Origin: Eikenella glucosivorans
Lineage (GTDB): Bacteria > Pseudomonadota > Gammaproteobacteria > Burkholderiales > Neisseriaceae
Length of the DNA: 64,000 nucleotides
Reading direction: 5' to 3'
NCBI RefSeq assembly: GCF_016025525.2
Contig: NZ_JACSGR010000006.1
Location: forward strand, 1-64,000
Numbering within the stretch: position 1 is the first letter of the stretch; each line of letters starts with the position of its first letter. Shown one piece after another: positions 17,826 to 25,455 of the stretch. The notes under the pieces were generated by a model. That model saw nothing but the letters and a program-made list of their open reading frames with translations, did not search any database and was not told the DNA's origin. The position numbers and the translations under genes were made by a program.

Positions 17826-18128
17826 TTATTCGACGATGCCGAAAATATCTTCTTCACGCATCACCAGCAGCTCTTCGCCATCGGCTTTCACGGTTTGGCC
17901 GCTGTATTTGCCGAAAATCACGCGGTCGCCCACTTTCACATCCAGCTTGCGGCGCTCGCCGCCTTTGCCCATTTTGCCGGCGCCCACGGCCACCACTTCG
18001 CCCATATCGGGCTTTTCGGCGGCGGAGCCGGGCAGAACGATGCCGGAAGCGGTTTTTTCTTCGGCTTCCAAGCGCTTAATCACAACACGGTCGTGCAAGG
18101 GACGGATTTTCATAAATCTTCTCTCCAA
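17826..18128 (-). CDS. groES: Co-chaperonin GroES (Cpn10)
   Basis: 10-kDa lid of the GroEL chamber. The 100-residue protein begins MKIRPLHDRVVIKR after a six-residue extension (MERRFM), so an internal ATG at 18110 (MKIRPL) is the more conventional start; GGAGAGAAG at about 18120-18128 on the minus strand favours the ATG at 18110. The mobile loop (about 20-35, ASGIVLPGSAAEKP) and the C-terminal VMREEDI are conserved. First gene of groESL, preceded by a sigma-32-like promoter. Confidence 0.97.
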   Translation of the reverse strand: MERRFMKIRPLHDRVVIKRLEAEEKTASGIVLPGSAAEKPDMGEVVAVGAGKMGKGGERRKLDVKVGDRVIFGKYSGQTVKADGEELLVMREEDIFGIVE

Positions 18129-18215
18129 TTTGAATTTGATGATTTGTTGCTACCCGATTGAGGGTAAACAGAAATGTGCCGGCGGGAGCGCGGCACGCTG
18201 CTTGTGCGGCGAAGA

Positions 18216-18243
18216 AAATAGGGCTGGCGGCGGCGAATTCAAG
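18216..18243 (-). promoter_or_regulatory. Heat-shock (sigma-32-type) promoter of groESL
   Basis: On the minus strand, CTTGAAT (18243-18237) is followed after 13 bases by CCCTATTT (18223-18216), close to the RpoH consensus CTTGAAA-N11-16-CCCCATNT. It lies about 90 bases upstream of groES. No CIRCE inverted repeat is seen, so RpoH rather than HrcA control is inferred. Confidence 0.6.
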
Positions 18244-18297
18244 GGCAGGGGGCGAAAAATATTCGGCGGGCAGATTTGATAATTGGGCGGGATGTTT

Positions 18298-18612
18298 TTC
18301 AGGTAGCCTCAAGTGCGCGTGAAGGCTACCTGAAAATATTGTGGAGGGCTGGTTTCCAGATGGCTTTTGGATAGGAGTGAAGAAAGCTGTCTAAGAATAA
18401 AACTTTTTTCAAACAGCCTGTTGAAGTTCAAGCGGAATTAAAGGCTACCTGAAAAGTATGGAAGCGGCCGCCAAACGCTTTTCAGGTAGCCAGATGAGAA
18501 AGGGAAGCCGTTTTACTGTCTGACTAGGTGTATTTAAAAAGGGCTACCTGAAAAAGCGTGGTTTGAGGAGAGGAGTTTGAGCACAGTGCGTTGCACGCTT
18601 TTTCAGGTAGCA
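18298..18612. repeat. DUS array between groES and the LysE gene
   Basis: Exact DUS at 18298-18309 and 18323-18334 (inverted pair) and at 18442-18453, with degenerate partners at 18481 (one mismatch), 18541 (one mismatch) and 18602 (two mismatches). No open frame of note lies in this stretch of about 310 bases. It separates the divergent groESL promoter from the 3' end of the exporter gene. Confidence 0.8.
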
Positions 18613-18624
18613 AGGAGGAGAGGG

Positions 18625-19278
18625 TTAGGCAATGGTGCTGGCCAGCCACAGTTTGGCGGCGAAGAAGATAAACAGGGCGCCGGCGCTGCTTTTGCCCAAT
18701 GCGGCGGCACGGCTGTATTTGGCGCCCACGCGGCCAACCGAATCGGCCATCAGGATCAGCGTGCTCATGCACAGCAGGCTGCACAGCTGGAACGTGCCAC
18801 CCAGCACCAAGAAGCTCAGCTGCGGATGTTCATAACGGATGTCAATAAATTGCACCATGATGGCGGGAAAAAACAGCAGGCTCTGTGGGTTGAGCAGGGA
18901 AATAGTGAGCGATTTGCGGAACACTTGCAGCCTGGTGCTTTCGGCGGCGTGGCTGTCGGCTTTGGCTGCGGCGGCGTGGCGCAGTTTGAGCCAGCCCTCG
19001 CGCAGCAGCATCACGCCCAAATAGGCCAGATAGGCGCCGCCGGCCAGTTGCAGTGCGGTAAACAGGGAAGGATAGGTTTGCAGCAGGGCGCTGGCGCCGA
19101 AGGCTGAAGCCACAATCAGGACACCGTTGCCGATAAAAATGCCGGCGAAGGCGCTCCATGCCGTTTTCCGACCGTATTGTCCGGCCACCGACAGGCAGTA
19201 GATCATATTCGGGCCGGGCAGCAGCACCAGCAGCAGCACAGCCAATAAATAAGCGGAAAAGTTAATGATACCGAACAT
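18625..19278 (-). CDS. LysE/RhtB-family amino acid exporter
   Basis: A 217-residue inner-membrane protein with about six spans and the family signature LLPGPNMIYCLSVAGQ at 19-34, GRK thereafter, and S-x-x-NPQSLLFF near 127-137. It resembles LeuE-type leucine or other amino acid exporters; substrate is not known. It is transcribed divergently from a LysR gene with a 93-bp shared promoter region, the usual arrangement in which the LysR protein controls the exporter. Confidence 0.88.
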   Translation of the reverse strand: MFGIINFSAYLLAVLLLVLLPGPNMIYCLSVAGQYGRKTAWSAFAGIFIGNGVLIVASAFGASALLQTYPSLFTALQLAGGAYLAYLGVMLLREGWLKLRHAAAAKADSHAAESTRLQVFRKSLTISLLNPQSLLFFPAIMVQFIDIRYEHPQLSFLVLGGTFQLCSLLCMSTLILMADSVGRVGAKYSRAAALGKSSAGALFIFFAAKLWLASTIA

Positions 19279-19371
19279 TTACGTGCTCCCATTAACAAGA
19301 TGGCCATACTATACAGCCGCTTTCCTGATATATAAAATACTGCCTAAGGAAGCCTGTGATAGGGAAAACAG

Positions 19372-20295
19372 ATGATAAATTTCCGCCTGATCCGCCATTT
19401 GTGGCTGTTTCTCGCCGTGGCAGAAGAAGAACATTTCGGCCGCGCCGCCGAGAAGCTGAATATGTCGCAGCCGCCGCTCACTGAGCAAATCAAACAGCTA
19501 GAGCACGCCTTGGGCATGGTGCTGTTTGAGCGATCGCGGCGCGGCACCAAGCTCACGGCTGCCGGCTATTCCATCCTGCCCGCCGTGCGCAAATTTGCCG
19601 AGCAGATGCAGCAGCTGCAAAGCTCCGTGTATGAAATTGCCGCCGGTCGCAGCGGCATCCTGCATATCGGCGCGATTGCCGTGTCGCTGGTGGAAGTGTT
19701 GCCGCCGCTCATCGAGCACATCCACCGGCACTATCCCAATATCAGCATACAGGTGCGCGAAATCGACAGCGGCGATACCGAAGCGCTGCTGCAATCGGGC
19801 GAAATCGATCTGGCCTTTACCCGCCTGGAAATCCCGTGGGACAGCACCATCCACTTGCACACCCTGCGCCGCGAGCCGCTGGCCGTGGTGTTGCCGAAAA
19901 GCCACCCCTTCGCCACCCGCGCGGCGGTGGATTTGAAAGACTTGGCAGGCGAAGGCTTTGTAATGTTTGAGCGCGCCATCAGCCCCGATTCTTTCGACAC
20001 CCTGTTGGCTGCCTGCCATCGCGCGGGCTTTTCGCCCAATATCCTGCACGAAGTGCGTACCATTGCCCTTCAGGTGGCCTTTGCCGGCTGCGGGCAGGGC
20101 GTGGCGCTGGTGCCCGCCTCATCGGCGCGCTATCTGCCGAGCAACGCCGTGCTGCTGCCGCTGAACGACGATATTTGGATCACCAGCGTGGCGCTGGCCT
20201 GGCACGAGGGGCAGCACGACCCGCTGCGGGATAATGTGTTGGCACTGGCGCGGGCGTATTTTGAAGATGGGGCGGAAAGGGGAAAGGCTACCTGA
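19372..20295 (+). CDS. LysR-family transcriptional regulator
   Basis: A 307-residue LysR protein: N-terminal winged helix (about 3-62; AVAEEEHFGRAAEKLNMSQPPLT) and a C-terminal periplasmic-binding-like effector domain (about 94-290). Divergent from the LysE-type exporter, which is the probable target. The gene's end is unusual: the last codons AAG GCT ACC TGA are the first bases of a DUS at 20285-20296, so the uptake sequence supplies the C-terminal KAT and the stop codon. Confidence 0.92.
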   Translation: MINFRLIRHLWLFLAVAEEEHFGRAAEKLNMSQPPLTEQIKQLEHALGMVLFERSRRGTKLTAAGYSILPAVRKFAEQMQQLQSSVYEIAAGRSGILHIGAIAVSLVEVLPPLIEHIHRHYPNISIQVREIDSGDTEALLQSGEIDLAFTRLEIPWDSTIHLHTLRREPLAVVLPKSHPFATRAAVDLKDLAGEGFVMFERAISPDSFDTLLAACHRAGFSPNILHEVRTIALQVAFAGCGQGVALVPASSARYLPSNAVLLPLNDDIWITSVALAWHEGQHDPLRDNVLALARAYFEDGAERGKAT

Positions 20296-20510
20296 AAAAG
20301 GGGGAGGAAGTTTTCAGGTAGCCAGAAGCCTGTATCAAACTTTTTCGTAGTGGCGGATTTATATCCGCCGTTTGCTTGATGTTGCTTAGAGAATAAGGGT
20401 GGATAACAAATCCATCCTGCGGCTGAACAAACATTATTTTGCAAAGGGAGGCTACCTGAAAAATGTTGGAAGGTTTTAACTGAGTTGAAGCTTACGCTTT
20501 CAGGTAGCCT
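20285..20510. repeat. DUS pairs and two related small hairpins
   Basis: Exact DUS at 20285, 20449 and 20499, and a one-mismatch copy at 20313. Between them are two hairpins of similar sequence: GGCGGAT-TTAT-ATCCGCC (20352-20369) and TGGAT-AACAA-ATCCA (20400-20414). The DUS at 20499 carries the short GCGTAAGCTTCAA tail of the composite repeat. No gene is seen in the 270 bases after the LysR stop. Confidence 0.65.
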
Positions 20511-20565
20511 TTTTCGGGCATAGGGCGGCAAGGTTCGCGGGTACAAATTGCCTGCTTGATGCCCG

Positions 20566-21072
20566 TTATTCGTAGTCGGGATACTGCTCGGGCGATTCGC
20601 CCACTTTTTTGGCGATTTCCAAAATATAGCCTTCTTCCGGATAATCGTCGCCCGCTTGGAAGATTTTTTCCAAGCGCAGGCGGTGCATCCAGTCGTCGCC
20701 GAAGTCGAACCAATAATAGATGCAGTCTTTTTCCTGCAAGCCGGCATCTTGGATGCGGTAGGTGGCGGCATCGTGCACGGTTACGCCTTCGGGCGGCGGG
20801 AAATCTTCGTACAGCGCGGGGAAGGACACTTCTTCGGGATAGTCGTACAGCTCGCCTTCATTGTCGATTTCCTTACGGGTGAGCAGGAATTTGAAGGCGT
20901 GGTCATCCGTGCGGTCGAAAGCGTCGAAAATCAGGCCGTGCAATGCGGTAAACGGCGCATCGGCGGAAATTTCCAAAATCCGGTGCAGCTTGCCGACGGG
21001 TTGGGCATGGTCGCCGATAAGGGAGACTTTGAAGCGGTAGATAGTGGGTTTGGATGGTTGGGTGGCGGGCAT
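20566..21072 (-). CDS. Plasmid pRiA4b ORF-3-like protein
   Basis: A 168-residue protein of the pRiA4b ORF-3 / IS1096 TnpR-like domain family. The core motif is seen as YYWFDFGDDWMHRLRLE (about 120-136), after an N-terminal beta-rich half with LHGLIFDAF. Despite the family name no transposase or inverted repeats are nearby, so this is a chromosomal member of unknown function. The C-terminus is acidic. It lies alone between DUS-rich gaps. Confidence 0.85.
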   Translation of the reverse strand: MPATQPSKPTIYRFKVSLIGDHAQPVGKLHRILEISADAPFTALHGLIFDAFDRTDDHAFKFLLTRKEIDNEGELYDYPEEVSFPALYEDFPPPEGVTVHDAATYRIQDAGLQEKDCIYYWFDFGDDWMHRLRLEKIFQAGDDYPEEGYILEIAKKVGESPEQYPDYE

Positions 21073-21163
21073 AGTCGGGGCTTTCTGTCAGGGTTAAGAA
21101 CGAGGAGGATTATATAAAATCGTGATGGCTTGCAGGACTGTTTGCGCTTGCTGTCTGCACAAG

Positions 21164-21375
21164 AGGCTACCTGAAAATTTCGGGTAGCCTTGCCAGCTAT
21201 GGTTTACTGAAACACCAAACCGGCTGAAACGGATTGACGGTTTTCAGACGACCTTTGCTTTAAGAGATTTTCAGACAACGTTTGAGGTCGTTTGAAAGTT
21301 TGAAGCAATGGTTTGAACAGTAAAACCCGCGTGCGTGCGTACCGCACACACCCTACACATACAGGCTACGGCTTG
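21164..21375. repeat. Mixed-dialect DUS region next to uvrB block
   Basis: Contains one Eikenella-type DUS (21164-21175) and a degenerate partner, then an exact copy of the Neisseria-type variant AGGTCGTCTGAA in reverse (TTCAGACGACCT, 21243-21254), a 10/12 copy at 21270-21281 and an 11/12 copy at 21285-21296. The remaining DNA (GCGTGCGTACCGCACAC and surroundings) also differs in style from other gaps here. No gene seen. Confidence 0.75.
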
Positions 21376-21552
21376 CTATGTACGCAGACTGCCCTGGCTA
21401 GTCAAATGATATGACTGGCATTTTGTACAAAAATAATAATGACATTCCCGACGGCGTGTGTTTTTGGCAATACGTTGTTTGCCTAATGATGTAGCCAAGG
21501 CAAGCATGACTTCCAAATGACTGAATTTCCGTTTCGTACATGGATTATCCAT
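21376..21552 (-). CDS. 58-residue zinc-ribbon-like protein
   Basis: A short basic protein read from ATG 21552 (MDNPCTKRKFSHLEV...). It has an N-terminal helical half (EVMLALATSLGKQR) and a C-terminal pattern C-HYYF-C-x2-C-x2-YHLTS, typical of small phage and bacterial proteins in which a single Cys/His knuckle ends with H-L-T-S. A longer frame upstream overlaps uvrB and is rejected. Starts 4 bases after the uvrB stop on the same strand and is probably co-transcribed. Its less GC-rich codons match the imported look of this block. Confidence 0.7.
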   Translation of the reverse strand: MDNPCTKRKFSHLEVMLALATSLGKQRIAKNTRRRECHYYFCTKCQSYHLTSQGSLRT

Positions 21553-21556
21553 GGAA

Positions 21557-23584
21557 TTACTCCGCCCCAAACAACAACCCTTCCTTAATTCCCCTAATCC
21601 TATCCCGCAACACCGCCGCTTCTTCAAACTGCAAATCCCTGGCCGCCTGCTGCATGGCTTTTTCCAGTTTGACAATTTCTTTAATCGCGTCTTCTTCGTT
21701 GCGGATTTCGCCGACTTTGACTTTGTTTTTGCCTTTCCCACGGCCTTTGCCGCTGTCTTCTTCGTGGTACACGCCGTCGATGATGTCTTTGACCTGTTTT
21801 TTGATCTGTTGCGGGACGATGCCGTGTTCTTCGTTGAATTTCATCTGTTTTTCGCGGCGGCGTTCGGTTTCGTCGATGGCGGCTTTCATGGAGTCGGTGA
21901 TTTTGTCGGCGTAGAGTATCGCCACGCCGTTCACGTTGCGCGCGGCGCGGCCTATGGTTTGAATCAGGCTGCGGTGGGAGCGCAGGAAGCCTTCTTTGTC
22001 GGCGTCGAGGATGGCGACAAGGGAGACTTCGGGGATGTCGAGGCCTTCGCGCAACAGGTTGATGCCGACGAGTACGTCGAACAGTCCTAATCGCAAATCT
22101 CTAATGATTTCAACTCGTTCTACGGTGTCGATGTCGCTGTGCAGGTAGCGCACTTTGATGCCGAGTTCGCTGTAATAGTCGGTGAGCTGCTCCGCCATGC
22201 GTTTGGTGAGGGTGGTAACGAGCACGCGTTCGCCTTTTTGGATGCGCTCGTTGATTTCACTCATCAAATCATCGACTTGGGTGGCGACGGGGCGGATGAT
22301 GATTTGGGGGTCGACCAGTCCGGTGGGGCGGACGACTTGTTCGACGACTTGTCCGGCGTGTTCTTCTTCGTATTTGGCGGGGGTGGCGGAGACGAAGACG
22401 GTTTGCGGCATGACTTTTTCAAATTCGTGGAATTTGAGCGGGCGGTTGTCGCGGGCGGAAGGGAGGCGGAAGCCGTAATCCACAAGGTTTTGCTTGCGCG
22501 ATGCGTCGCCTTTGTACATGCCGCCGATTTGGGTGACGGTAACGTGGCTTTCGTCGATGAACATGATGGCGTTGTCGGGCAGGTAGTCCATCAGTGTGGG
22601 CGGCGGTTCGCCTTCTTTTTTGCCGGAGAAGTGGCGGGAGTAGTTTTCGATGCCTTTGCAGAAGCCCATTTCGTAGAGCATTTCGAGGTCGAAACGGGTG
22701 CGCTGTTCGATGCGCTGTTGTTCGACGGGGCGTTGTTCGCGGGCGAAAAATTCGATGCGTTCGCGCAATTCGTCTTTGATGGATTCGCAGGCGCGTAATA
22801 CGGTGTCGCGCGGGGTAACGTAGTGGCTGGACGGAAAGACGGTGTAGCGGCCGACGCGCTGGATAAGGCTGCCTGAAAGCGGGTCGAACATATCCAGCCG
22901 GTCGATTTCGTCGTCGAACAGGCTGATGCGCAAGGCGTTTTCAGAACTTTCGGCGGGGTACACGTCGATCACGTCGCCGCGCACGCGGAAGCTGCCGCGT
23001 TTGAAATCCAAATCGCCGCGGTCGTATTGCATGGCAACCAGCGTGGCGATGATGTCGCGCTGTTCGATGGTGTCGCCTTCTTTGACGGACAGGACCATTT
23101 GTTGGTATTCGGTCGGGTCGCCGATACCGTAAATGGCGGACACGGTGGCGACGATGATGACGTCGTTGCGCGTCATCAGGTTTTTGGTGGCGCTCAAGCG
23201 CATTTGTTCGATGTGTTCGTTGATGGCGCTGTCTTTTTCGATGAACAGGTCGCGGCTGGGGACGTAGGCTTCGGGTTGGTAATAGTCGTAGTAGGAGACG
23301 AAATATTCGACGGCGTTTTCGGGGAAAAACTCGCGCATTTCGGCGTAGAGCTGGGCGGCAAGGGTTTTGTTGTGCGCCATGATGATGGCGGGGCGGCCGC
23401 TTTGAGCGATGACGTTGGCCATCGTATAAGTTTTGCCCGAACCGGTTACGCCTAAAAGGGTTTGGTAGGCGAGGCCGTCTTCCAAGCCTTCGAGCAGACC
23501 GGCGATGGCGGTGGGCTGGTCGCCGGCGGGCGGGAAGGGTTGGTGGAGTTTGAAAGGGGAGTTGGGGTATTGGATGATGTCCAT
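21557..23584 (-). CDS. uvrB: Excinuclease ABC subunit UvrB
   Basis: Damage-verification helicase of nucleotide excision repair, loaded by UvrA and handing on to UvrC. The 675-residue protein has Walker A GVTGSGKT (45-52), the beta-hairpin FVSYYDYYQPEAYVP (about 93-107), helicase motifs (DESHVT, LVAILDADKEGFLRS, QTIGRAARN) and the C-terminal UVR domain. No Eikenella-type DUS occurs inside; instead AGGCTGCCTGAA, a different Neisseriaceae dialect, is present at 22866-22877 (encoding LSGSL). With Neisseria-type DUS downstream this suggests a transferred allele. Confidence 0.98.
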   Translation of the reverse strand: MDIIQYPNSPFKLHQPFPPAGDQPTAIAGLLEGLEDGLAYQTLLGVTGSGKTYTMANVIAQSGRPAIIMAHNKTLAAQLYAEMREFFPENAVEYFVSYYDYYQPEAYVPSRDLFIEKDSAINEHIEQMRLSATKNLMTRNDVIIVATVSAIYGIGDPTEYQQMVLSVKEGDTIEQRDIIATLVAMQYDRGDLDFKRGSFRVRGDVIDVYPAESSENALRISLFDDEIDRLDMFDPLSGSLIQRVGRYTVFPSSHYVTPRDTVLRACESIKDELRERIEFFAREQRPVEQQRIEQRTRFDLEMLYEMGFCKGIENYSRHFSGKKEGEPPPTLMDYLPDNAIMFIDESHVTVTQIGGMYKGDASRKQNLVDYGFRLPSARDNRPLKFHEFEKVMPQTVFVSATPAKYEEEHAGQVVEQVVRPTGLVDPQIIIRPVATQVDDLMSEINERIQKGERVLVTTLTKRMAEQLTDYYSELGIKVRYLHSDIDTVERVEIIRDLRLGLFDVLVGINLLREGLDIPEVSLVAILDADKEGFLRSHRSLIQTIGRAARNVNGVAILYADKITDSMKAAIDETERRREKQMKFNEEHGIVPQQIKKQVKDIIDGVYHEEDSGKGRGKGKNKVKVGEIRNEEDAIKEIVKLEKAMQQAARDLQFEEAAVLRDRIRGIKEGLLFGAE

Positions 23585-23585
23585 G

Positions 23586-23912
23586 AGGCTACCTGAAAAA
23601 TGGCGGTCGGGATGGGTAAACGGGGCGGCAAAAGAAAGATTATAGCGCTAATTGATTGGCGGGCCGGGAGCGGGAGGCTACCTGAAAAGTTTTATGCGGT
23701 TCAAACTTTTCAGGTAGCCTTTTGATTACCGACATGGTGATGTTGATCTATGGCCGGCGGCTTAAAGGCTACCTGAAAAATGGAAAGGACAGGCAGCTGA
23801 ATTTTGAGACACAGTTTTCAGGTAGCCTCAAATCCGGTTTGCATACGAGCAAAAGAAACTGCCGACCATGCCGCAGGGTTGCGGAGAGGCCGGCAGGCTG
23901 AGGCTACCTGAA
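23586..23912. repeat. Array of six DUS between mtrE and uvrB
   Basis: Exact DUS at 23586, 23675, 23709 (reverse), 23766, 23817 (reverse) and 23901. The second/third and fourth/fifth form inverted pairs. This 330-base gap has no open frame of note; it probably terminates mtrCDE and separates it from the uvrB promoter. It is the densest DUS cluster in the window. Confidence 0.85.
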
Positions 23913-23915
23913 AAT

Positions 23916-25397
23916 TTATCTGCCGCTTGCCGCAGGGGCGGATGCGTTACCGGCGGCGGCCGTGTTTGCGGCGGCGGGCGCGGTTTCGCTGTATTGCTTG
24001 AGGCCGCCGCCGAGGGCTTTATACAGGTCGGCCAGGTTTTCCAGCATATTGAGCTGGGTGGCGAGCACAGCAGAATCGGCGGAGTAGCTGCTGCGCTCGG
24101 CATCGAGCACTTCCAGCGAGCTGGACACGCCGTGGCGGTAGCGCAGGTTGATCAGGCGCAGGCGGTCGTTGTAGGCTTTCTGGGTGTGCAGGCGGGCATC
24201 GTATTGCTGCTGCAGGGTTTCACGCGCCACCAAGGCGTTGGATACGTCTTGGAAAGCGGATTGTACGGCTTTTTCATAGGCGGCCACGGCAGACTGCTGG
24301 CGCAGTTTGGCCACGTCGAGGCTGGCACGCAGGCTACCCCAGTTGAAAATAGGCACATTGATGGTGGGCGAGAACACCCAAGTGCGGTTCACACCGTCGA
24401 ACAGGCGGTTCATCTCGGTGCTGCCGGTGCCGATGTTGCTGGTGAGGCTGATGCTGGGGAAGAAGGCGGCTCGGGCGGCGCCGATGTTGGCATTGGCCTG
24501 ACGCAGGTCATGCTCGGCGGCGCGGATGTCGGGGCGGTTTTGCAGCAGCTCGGAGCTGAGGCCGGCGGGCAGCCGTGTGATGCGGAACTGCTTATCCAGC
24601 GGCAGTCCGGCGGGCAGATCGCCCGGCACGGGCTGGTTGATGAGGGTGGTCAGGGCGTTGTGCGCCTGCTCGCGGGCGCGCAGGGCGGCAGCGTAGTCGG
24701 CTTTGGCCGATTCGATCAGGCCTTCCATTTCGCGCAGGTTCACGGCGGAAATCACGCCGGCGTTGTGCTGGATTTGGTTGAGGCGGTAGGTTTGCTCGCG
24801 GGTTTGCAGCACGCGTTGCGCCAGTTTCATGGATTCTTCGGCATAGCGTTCGTTGAAGTAGGCTTTGGCCACGGAGGAAACGAGCGCGAGGTGGGCAGAA
24901 TCGCGGGCGGCCACGCTGCTGAAGTAGGCTTGCAGGGCGGCGCGGTTGTTGCTGCGGGCTTTGCCGAAGAGGTCGATTTCGTAGGAGGCGATACCGAGGC
25001 CGACGTTGTAGGATTCGGCGATGTAGGATTGACCGGTGCTGCTCAAATCTTGTGCCACGCGGGCGCGCTGGCCGGTGCCGCTGGCGTTGATGCCGGGCAG
25101 GGAGGCGGCGCGGGTGATGACGTATTGGGCGCGTACGGCTTCGGCATTGAGCGCGGCCATGCGCAGGTCGGGGTTGTTTTTCAGCGCCAGGGTAATCAGT
25201 GATTTGAGGCGCGGGTCGGCAAAGTAGTCTTCCCAGCCGGTGTCGGCGGCGCGGCTGCTGCTTTGGGCGGCGGTGTCGTAGCGGAACTGCCCGGGCACGT
25301 TCACTTCCGGCTGCTGATAGCGCGGTGCCAGCGTGCAGGCGGAGAGCAGCAGGGCTGCGGCCACGCTGGCGGCGATGGGTTTTAAAACGGTTTTCAT
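23916..25397 (-). CDS. mtrE: Outer-membrane channel of the Mtr efflux pump
   Basis: TolC/OprM-type outer-membrane factor, 493 residues from MKTVLKPIAAS. Lipobox LLSAC (Cys at about 20) predicts a lipid-anchored trimer. Two OEP domains are visible, with RYQQPEVNVPGQF after the lipobox and LPAGLPLDKQFRI in the middle. Third gene of mtrCDE, separated from mtrD by 58 bases holding an inverted DUS pair. An in-frame ATG 33 bases upstream encodes DUS-derived MRLPEKY and is not favoured. Tail is Ala-rich. Confidence 0.95.
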   Translation of the reverse strand: MKTVLKPIAASVAAALLLSACTLAPRYQQPEVNVPGQFRYDTAAQSSSRAADTGWEDYFADPRLKSLITLALKNNPDLRMAALNAEAVRAQYVITRAASLPGINASGTGQRARVAQDLSSTGQSYIAESYNVGLGIASYEIDLFGKARSNNRAALQAYFSSVAARDSAHLALVSSVAKAYFNERYAEESMKLAQRVLQTREQTYRLNQIQHNAGVISAVNLREMEGLIESAKADYAAALRAREQAHNALTTLINQPVPGDLPAGLPLDKQFRITRLPAGLSSELLQNRPDIRAAEHDLRQANANIGAARAAFFPSISLTSNIGTGSTEMNRLFDGVNRTWVFSPTINVPIFNWGSLRASLDVAKLRQQSAVAAYEKAVQSAFQDVSNALVARETLQQQYDARLHTQKAYNDRLRLINLRYRHGVSSSLEVLDAERSSYSADSAVLATQLNMLENLADLYKALGGGLKQYSETAPAAANTAAAGNASAPAASGR

Positions 25398-25415
25398 GAT
25401 GATGTCCTTGTATTT

Positions 25416-25451
25416 TTCAGGTAGCCTCATGCGGGGCAGAGGCTACCTGAA
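25416..25451 (-). terminator. Inverted DUS pair inside the mtrCDE operon
   Basis: Exact DUS at 25416-25427 (reverse) and 25440-25451 (forward) form a 12-bp stem with a 12-base loop just after the mtrD stop and before mtrE. In other positions such pairs are terminators, so this one may reduce mtrE transcription relative to mtrCD. Effect is inferred. Confidence 0.55.
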
Positions 25452-25455
25452 AATA

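Noticed and set aside
18129..18300. CIRCE element upstream of groES
   Set aside because: No TTAGCACTC-N9-GAGTGCTAA-like sequence found.
20566..21072. Possible insertion sequence from the TnpR-like domain
   Set aside because: No transposase, terminal inverted repeats or target duplication nearby; the domain family is common in non-mobile genes.
21376..21741. 121-codon version of the gene after uvrB
   Set aside because: Its first 63 codons overlap the uvrB 3' end in another frame and are Lys/Arg-rich shadow; only the 58-residue part from 21552 looks real.
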